Under the pieces are notes generated by a model. It saw only the letters and a program-made list of their open reading frames with translations, was not told the origin of the DNA and searched no databases. A program made the translations under genes and the position numbers. This document shows, one piece after another, positions 32,691 through 37,065 of a stretch of 37,065 nucleotides of DNA (position 1 is its first letter; every line of letters begins with the position of its first letter). This stretch comes from Nonomuraea longispora. GTDB taxonomy: Bacteria; Actinomycetota; Actinomycetes; Streptosporangiales; Streptosporangiaceae. The DNA lies in the NCBI RefSeq assembly GCF_004348345.1, contig NZ_SMJZ01000075.1, positions 1 to 37,065 of the forward strand, read 5' to 3'.

Positions 32691-33293
32691 TCAGAGGTGT
32701 ACACGCCAGTTCGGGTCGCGGCCCAGGAAGGCGAGGAGGCGATCCTGCGCGGGCGTCGTGCACGGCACCCCCACCCGCGCGGCGAACCTCCCGGGGCGGT
32801 CCGCGGGCGTGACGAACACCTGGGCCAGGTCCAGCAGTTCCTCGGCCAGCGCGGGCGGGATGGGACGTTGCTCACCGCACGACCTCGCCACGTCCCACCC
32901 GTGTACGGCGACCTCGATCGCGCCGACCGCGGCCACCACCGGGCTCGACACGTGCCATCCGCCGATGGAGACGGGCTCGCCGGCGAGCAGGGCCGTCCAC
33001 GCCCCCAGCACCATCGTCGCCTCGTCTCTGAGGGACAGGGCCGGGTTGGTGAGGACCGGCCAGGGCGCGGCGGACACGGGACAGAGCTCGACGGTACGGG
33101 ACGCGGCCGCCTCGTTCAGGCTCCCCAGCGAGTCGCCGAGGTGGTCGAGCAGCCGCTGCAGGCTCCAGCCCGAACAGGGTGTGCCCCGGCAGAGCGCGTC
33201 AGGGGTGACGAGCCGCAGGCTGCCCACGGCGTACTCGATCGATCGCTCCAGCAGCGCCACGCCGGCGGTCAGCGCCTTCTTCTGCTCGCCCAT
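32691..33293 (-). CDS. TIGR03086-type DinB-like metal-binding protein
   Basis: About 200 residues of the MDMPI/DinB four-helix fold: LCRGTPCSGWSLQRLLDHLGDSL (first metal His), a middle helix ALSLRDEATMVLGAWTALLAG, and EVAVHGWDVARSCGE with the second His region. These proteins bind a divalent metal and probably mycothiol; reaction unknown. Two adjacent ATG codons start the frame. The second (33293) has GAGGAGG at a better distance, so I use it; 33296 is the alternative. Divergent from the frameshifted small gene. No sign of an operon. Confidence 0.82.
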   Translation of the reverse strand: MGEQKKALTAGVALLERSIEYAVGSLRLVTPDALCRGTPCSGWSLQRLLDHLGDSLGSLNEAAASRTVELCPVSAAPWPVLTNPALSLRDEATMVLGAWTALLAGEPVSIGGWHVSSPVVAAVGAIEVAVHGWDVARSCGEQRPIPPALAEELLDLAQVFVTPADRPGRFAARVGVPCTTPAQDRLLAFLGRDPNWRVHL

Positions 33294-33388
33294 CATCGCC
33301 TCCTCGCACAGGAAGACCCGGCCGCGGCGGGAAACTCATCGCAACCTTCCGGCCGGATCGCGGGTAGAGAGGGTGAGGAGGCGCGGTG

Positions 33389-33645
33389 ATGGGATGCCTG
33401 ACGTGTGCGGTCGACGAGGTCAAGATCGTGTGGCGGATGACCGGGGGCCGCTGCGGGTCGCCGCCTCGCTGCCCGACGGCACCGCCGCCACGCTCGTCCG
33501 GGGGCCCGAGGAGCACGGTGGATCCAGTCGGCGGCGGCCCGGCCAGGAGTGGGGCACCGGGTTCGTGTTCCCCGAGCCGGGATGCTGGAAGGTCGAGCTG
33601 ACCCGCACGCGTGGCGCGGGGCACGTCCTGCTGGACGTGGTCTGA
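33389..33645 (+). pseudogene. Small beta-sandwich protein gene broken by a 1-base frameshift in a G run
   Basis: AGGAGG precedes ATG 33389 by 7 bases and the frame reads MGCLTCAVDEVKIVWRMTGG, then loses sense. The +1-shifted frame continues from about 33448 as PLRVAASLPDGTAATLVRGP and ends with GTGFVFPEPGCWKVELTRTR and HVLLDVV, stopping at 33645. One more G in the run at 33443-33447 would join the two halves into an 85-residue protein. The C-terminal WGTGFVFPEPGCW type of motif is known to me from actinobacterial extracytoplasmic beta-sandwich domains. Either a recent pseudogene or an assembly error. Start at 33394 would give an 83-residue alternative without a good ribosome site. Confidence 0.65.
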
Positions 33646-33663
33646 GACGTCCGGAGACCCCGG

Positions 33664-34479
33664 CTACGACGCGCGGGACAGGGCCCGGTCGACGAAGGCG
33701 GTCACGTCGTCCAGGACCTCGTCCTTGTTGGTCTCGTTGAACACCTCGTGCCGGGCTCCGGGGTAGACGCGCTCGGTGAGGTCGGCCCCGCGTACGGCCT
33801 CGACACCGGGGCGGCTGCCGGCGATCGGGACGAGCTCGTCCGCCTCCCCGTGCACCCACAACGTCGGCAACGATCCGAACGTGCCGCTCCCGGCGATCGT
33901 CGCCAGCGTCGTCGCGAACGCCTCCAGCGTGGCGCGCTTGAACGGGCCGTGCCACACCAGCGGGTCGGCGGCGTACGCCGTGCCCACCGACAGGTCGCGG
34001 GAGAGAGTGGCCGGGTCGATCGGGGTGCCCGGCGGCTCCTCGTACGCCAGCAGCTCCGGCACGATCGCCCAGCTGCCGATCACCGGCCCCGACAGGACGA
34101 GCGCGGCCAGCCCGGCGCCGTGACGCTGGGCGTAGCGGGCCGCGATCAGACCGCCCATCGAGTGGCCGATCACCACGACGGGCACGCCCGGGTGGTCGGC
34201 CCTGCCGAGCCGCTCGACGGTGTGCACGTCGGTGACCACGTCCTCGAAGTCCTCGATGAGCACGCGGTCGCCCTCGGATCTGCCGTGGCCCATGTGGTCG
34301 GGCCCGTAGACGGCGGCGCCGTGCCGGACGAGCCGGTCGGCCACGTACTCGTAGCGGCCGATGTGCTCACCGTAGCCGTGGACCAGCACGGCGACATAGC
34401 GCGGCCGCTCGTTCGGCCAGACGCGGGCGGTGATGCGGTCCCTGGTGCCGGAGAAGGTGTGCTCCCGTGACTGCGCCAT
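33664..34479 (-). CDS. Alpha/beta hydrolase, monoacylglycerol-lipase type
   Basis: 271 residues of the Hydrolase_4 (serine aminopeptidase S33 / MGL) kind: oxyanion HGYGEHIGRY, nucleophile Ser in GHSMGG, acid Asp in HGEADELVP, and His in PGARHEVFNE. The cap region lies between about 130 and 200. Likely cleaves monoacylglycerol or another lipid ester in the cytoplasm. ATG 34479 is chosen since AAGGGA is 6 bases further up; a GTG at 34485 overlaps the preceding small ORF's stop. Last gene of a tightly packed minus-strand operon. Confidence 0.88.
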   Translation of the reverse strand: MAQSREHTFSGTRDRITARVWPNERPRYVAVLVHGYGEHIGRYEYVADRLVRHGAAVYGPDHMGHGRSEGDRVLIEDFEDVVTDVHTVERLGRADHPGVPVVVIGHSMGGLIAARYAQRHGAGLAALVLSGPVIGSWAIVPELLAYEEPPGTPIDPATLSRDLSVGTAYAADPLVWHGPFKRATLEAFATTLATIAGSGTFGSLPTLWVHGEADELVPIAGSRPGVEAVRGADLTERVYPGARHEVFNETNKDEVLDDVTAFVDRALSRAS

Positions 34480-34481
34480 GC

Positions 34482-34619
34482 TCACTCCCTTGATCGACGT
34501 AGAGCCCTCCGACCGCCCCGACGATCCCGGAGTTCTTCACCGGTCAGCGCCTTCTGCACGTCCCCGTATCGGTGCTTGGCCTCGGCGGTGGCGGGCTGCA
34601 CACTGCCCAGCGTCATCAT
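34482..34619 (-). CDS. Possible 45-residue small protein, coupled to its neighbours
   Basis: The ATG at 34619 overlaps the stop of the HTH gene (ATGA), and the TGA at 34482 overlaps the GTG option of the hydrolase gene. The first 30 codons have the high third-position GC of real genes (TLGSVQPATAEAKHRYGDV, then QKALTGEELRD); the end is Arg-rich. No ribosome site, but coupling would serve. No family recognised. A basic helical peptide of this size could be a partner of the HTH protein; it could also be chance. Confidence 0.45.
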   Translation of the reverse strand: MMTLGSVQPATAEAKHRYGDVQKALTGEELRDRRGGRRALRRSRE

Positions 34620-35311
34620 CGCGCAGGCCAGCCCGGCGACACGGTGACGTGGTCGAACTCGTCGTCGGACAGCGTGCGTCGCAGAATCCGCAGCACCTTG
34701 GCGGCGTCGTCGTGCGGCCCCTGCATGTAGAAGGGCCTGCCGTCGCGCCCGAACGTGATCGCGGACTTCTCCTCCCACGCCCCCAGGGCGCCGGCCACGG
34801 GCTCGAACTCCTCGTCGGGCTCGAACCCGAGCGTGCGGGCGTAGTCGATCGACCCGAGCACGAGGTGCCTGGCCAGGTCGATCGGCGCCTCCTGGTAGCC
34901 GGCGTACTCGCCGAAGAAGTATTCGCGGAAACGCCGAAGCTCGCGCTCGTCGAGCACGTCAGGCCCGATGGCGTTCTTCACGCCCAGGCAGTAGACGTCG
35001 GCGAGGTAGCCGGAGACCGCCATCCGGTCATAGCCGTGGCGGCGGGCCACGAGCACGCACACCATGCCGTCCACGCCGGACCCGGGGGCCTCGTCCACCC
35101 AGCCGCGCGCGGGGTCGACGTTCAGGCCGTCGCTCCAGCCCGTGTTGATCCAGCACCCGACCACTTCGGGCTCGCCGGTGGGCGCGCTCTCCGCGGCGAT
35201 GGCCCGCACCAGCGGCGCGACGACCGACGGGGCGACCTTGAGCGCGCGGGCGATCTCCTTCGGCGAGCGGCCCTGCAGGCGCAGCTCGCGTACGCGATCC
35301 TTCACATCCAT
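34616..35311 (-). CDS. HTH-containing conserved protein of unknown function
   Basis: 231 residues. An N-terminal helix-turn-helix of resolvase/homeodomain type is clear (VRELRLQGRSPKEIARALKV, then APSVVAPLVR, about 5-38). The rest is a globular domain with VGCWINTGWSDGL, VCVLVARRHGYDRM, VYCLGVKNAIGP and FYMQGPHDDAAKVLRILRRT; I do not recognise its fold, but it recalls conserved actinobacterial proteins. TAGGCT ends seven bases before ATG 35311, and there is no ribosome site, so it is probably leaderless. The end overlaps a small ORF start. Possibly a DNA-binding protein that autoregulates; unproven. Confidence 0.75.
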   Translation of the reverse strand: MDVKDRVRELRLQGRSPKEIARALKVAPSVVAPLVRAIAAESAPTGEPEVVGCWINTGWSDGLNVDPARGWVDEAPGSGVDGMVCVLVARRHGYDRMAVSGYLADVYCLGVKNAIGPDVLDERELRRFREYFFGEYAGYQEAPIDLARHLVLGSIDYARTLGFEPDEEFEPVAGALGAWEEKSAITFGRDGRPFYMQGPHDDAAKVLRILRRTLSDDEFDHVTVSPGWPAR

Positions 35312-35340
35312 GCGAGGAGCCTAGCCGTCCGGGAGCCCGC

Positions 35341-36555
35341 TCAGCCCGCGGACGACGTCACCGTGTCCACGCCCGTCTGGCTCACCGATCGGCCCGAGAC
35401 CAGGACGAGCGCGAGGTTGCGCAGGTCGGACAGGCAGGTGAGCGGGTCGCCCGCGACCGCGATGAGGTCGGCCCGCTTGCCCGCCTCCAGGCTTCCGGCG
35501 GCCTCCCCGACCCCGCAGGCGTCGGCGGCGCGCACGGTGGCCAGCTCGATGATCTCCGCGTTGCCGAACCCCGCCTCCGCGAACACCTCCAGGCTCGCCA
35601 CGAACCCGTCGGCACGGTTGGCCACGCCGCTGGAGACGAACCCGGCGTCGGTGCCCGCGATGAGCCGCACCCCCGCCTCTCGCATGGCCGCGACCCCGCT
35701 CAGCCAGTCGTCGAGCATCTCGGCGCCGAGCACCTCGCGCGAGCGCCAGAACACGCCGTGCAGGGTCGGGCAGACGTACGTGCCGCCGGCGGCGACCAGG
35801 TCGGCCAGCTCGGCGTCGTACCGGTGGCCGGACGGGGTGAAGAACGAGCAGTGCTCGATCGTGGTGACCCCGGCTTCGAGCGCGCTGCGGATGGCCGCGT
35901 GGGCGTGGGCGTGCGCGGCGACGCCCTTGCCCCGCGCGCCGGCCTCCTCCACGACCACCCTGAGCTGCTCGGTGGTGTACTGGGGCACCCAGCTCGGAGG
36001 CGCGCCCGGCGTCATCTGGCCGCCCGAGGCCATCACCTTGAGGCAGTCGGCGCCCGCCCGCAGGTTCTCCCTGGCGACGCGGCGGATGGCGACCTCGTCG
36101 TCGGCCTCGCCGCCCATGTACCAGCAGTGGCCGCCGGTGATCGTGATCGGCCTGGTCGCGGCCACGAGGTGCGGGCCGACGGCCAGCCCCTCCTCGATCG
36201 CGTCCCGCAGCGCCAGGTCGAGGAAGTCGCGCCCGCCGAGGTCGCGGGCGGTGGTGACGCCGGCCGACACGAGCTTGCGCGCGTTCTCCGCCATCCGCAG
36301 CAGCAGGTGGTGGTCGCTCTCGGCGCTGCGCCGGGTGACCGGGTCGACCGTGGCGTCGAACCCGAGGTGCACGTGGGCGTCCACCAGGCCGGGCAGCACC
36401 GTGTGGCCGGGCAGCTCGACGACCTCTCCCGCCTCGCCCGCGCTGCCGCGCGGCCCTACCGAGACGATCGTGGCCCCGTCGATGAGGACCTCTCCCTCAG
36501 CGATCACCTCTCCGGGACGTCCGGTGAGCACCCTGGCCGCGCGAATGATCCGCAT
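35341..36555 (-). CDS. Amidohydrolase (imidazolonepropionase/prolidase-like metal-dependent hydrolase)
   Basis: 404 residues of the amidohydrolase superfamily: metal site DAHVHLG near 59-65, bridging Lys in CLKVMASGG, AHAHAHAAI and EHCSFF with further His ligands, and metal Asp in GTDAGF. C-terminal GSLEAGKRADLIAV is the usual ending. The closest types are the Xaa-Pro dipeptidase-like and imidazolonepropionase-like amidohydrolases, so it could cut N-acyl amino acids, dipeptides or cyclic amides. AGGGTGAG lies just before ATG 36555. Separate from the HTH gene (29 bases) but on the same strand, so it may be co-transcribed. Divergent from the SRPBCC gene. Confidence 0.9.
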   Translation of the reverse strand: MRIIRAARVLTGRPGEVIAEGEVLIDGATIVSVGPRGSAGEAGEVVELPGHTVLPGLVDAHVHLGFDATVDPVTRRSAESDHHLLLRMAENARKLVSAGVTTARDLGGRDFLDLALRDAIEEGLAVGPHLVAATRPITITGGHCWYMGGEADDEVAIRRVARENLRAGADCLKVMASGGQMTPGAPPSWVPQYTTEQLRVVVEEAGARGKGVAAHAHAHAAIRSALEAGVTTIEHCSFFTPSGHRYDAELADLVAAGGTYVCPTLHGVFWRSREVLGAEMLDDWLSGVAAMREAGVRLIAGTDAGFVSSGVANRADGFVASLEVFAEAGFGNAEIIELATVRAADACGVGEAAGSLEAGKRADLIAVAGDPLTCLSDLRNLALVLVSGRSVSQTGVDTVTSSAG

Positions 36556-36654
36556 GATCTCACCCTGCCATGCCCCTTAAGCCGCCGAGAAGAGGACCGT
36601 AAGCGCCGTAGACCACGGTGGAGCGGTCGCTACGCAGCACGGAGGGCAACACCG

Positions 36655-37044
36655 ATGGCTCGAACCGCCGAGTACGGCCTCACTCTCGTCTTCGACGTCC
36701 CACGCGAGCAGGTGTGGGCCGCCTGGACCGAGCCCGAGCGCTTCTCCCGGTGGTTCGGGCCCGCCTCGCTCGCCACGCCGGTGGGCCGGCTCACGCTCGA
36801 CGCCTGGCCTGGCGGGATCTGGCGGGCCACGCTGGTGGGGGAAGAGGGGTTCGAGGCGACGCTCGACGGAACCTACCGCGAGGTCGAGCCGCCGGAACGG
36901 CTGGTGTTCACCACGGGCGGCCCCGACGGCACGGGCGACGGCCCCGCGTCGGTGGTGACGATCGAGCTCACGGACCTCGCGGGCCGGACCGAGATGCGCT
37001 TCCACCAGTACGGCGTCGGCGCCGACCAGGCCAGGGCGGGCCGC
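36655..37044 (+). CDS. SRPBCC/AHSA1-domain protein, 3' end missing
   Basis: 130 residues remain of an AHSA1-type START-like protein: FDVPREQVWAAWTEPERFSRW, then FGP, WPGGIWRATLVGEEG, GTYREVEPPERLVFT, VVTIELTDLAGRTEMRFHQY. Such proteins bind small hydrophobic ligands; many sit beside ArsR regulators. GGAGGG precedes ATG 36655 by 8 bases. True sequence ends around 37044; the last codons before the apparent TGA (LSLIHI) are translated adapter. The real protein probably runs another 10-30 residues. Confidence 0.85.
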
Positions 37045-37065
37045 CTGTCTCTGATACACATCTGA
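37045..37065 (+). other. Sequencing adapter at contig end (Nextera mosaic end)
   Basis: CTGTCTCTGATACACATCT at 37045-37063 equals the Nextera mosaic-end read-through CTGTCTCTTATACACATCT except for one base, and the final GA equals the next two adapter bases. Its translations (LSLIHI on one strand, MCIRDR on the other) are known contamination peptides in protein databases. Confidence 0.95.

Overview
The window is about 37 kb of very GC-rich DNA with tightly packed, often overlapping genes. Mycothiol-type DinB-like enzymes, a DUF3040 protein, a DivIVA-like protein, sugar ABC operons without their own ATPase, and apparently leaderless promoters all point to a filamentous actinomycete. Streptosporangiaceae (Nonomuraea-like) is my best guess, by inference only. 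The right end is not biological: the last 21 bases are a Nextera transposase adapter with one mismatch, so this is the end of a draft contig and the last gene is cut there.

Left part (1-4535): an edge-truncated CHAP cell-wall hydrolase, then a PP2C phosphatase divergent from a methylase-kinase pair. The pair is a type I-like N6-adenine DNA methylase with an N-terminal HTH and a C-terminal HsdS-like domain, and a soluble Hanks-type Ser/Thr kinase. No restriction nuclease is nearby. This phosphatase-methylase-kinase group is one of two candidate new systems here.

Sugar island 1 (4536-10143): a cebEFG-bglC-cebR-like operon (lipoprotein, two permeases, GH1 beta-glucosidase, LacI regulator). The promoter carries a perfect 16-bp GAGCGCTC-centred palindrome and a second, imperfect copy. 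Next come a secreted phospholipase D-like protein, a carboxymuconolactone decarboxylase-like protein and an Lnt-like acyltransferase. The last two are divergent and share a long inverted repeat over a good promoter.

Sugar island 2 (13588-22892): a LacI regulator, an alpha-glucoside ABC importer and a GH13 alpha-glucosidase on the minus strand, divergent from a 1090-residue secreted GH87 alpha-1,3-glucanase. The importer and GH87 promoters are near copies: TTGCGG, 17 bp, TATGGT, with a shared block over the -35. This suggests a co-regulated pathway for external alpha-1,3-glucan: cut outside, import the oligosaccharides, split them to glucose inside. It is the best supported 'system' in the window.

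Right part (22899-37065): a PfkB-like kinase with altered active-site residues, a secreted beta-sandwich protein, a DUF4344 protein whose HExxH is HQxxH, two DinB-like proteins, an SDR, an MFS remnant and RecQ. Then comes a minus-strand truncated haemoglobin-flavohaemoglobin-DivIVA operon. After it lie a small frameshifted gene, a coupled operon of an HTH protein, a 45-residue ORF and a lipase-like hydrolase, an amidohydrolase, and the truncated SRPBCC gene.

By eye, in-frame TTA codons occur only in the CHAP, phospholipase D-like and GH87 genes, all for exported or envelope proteins. No tRNA, rRNA, CRISPR array, insertion sequence or prophage was seen.
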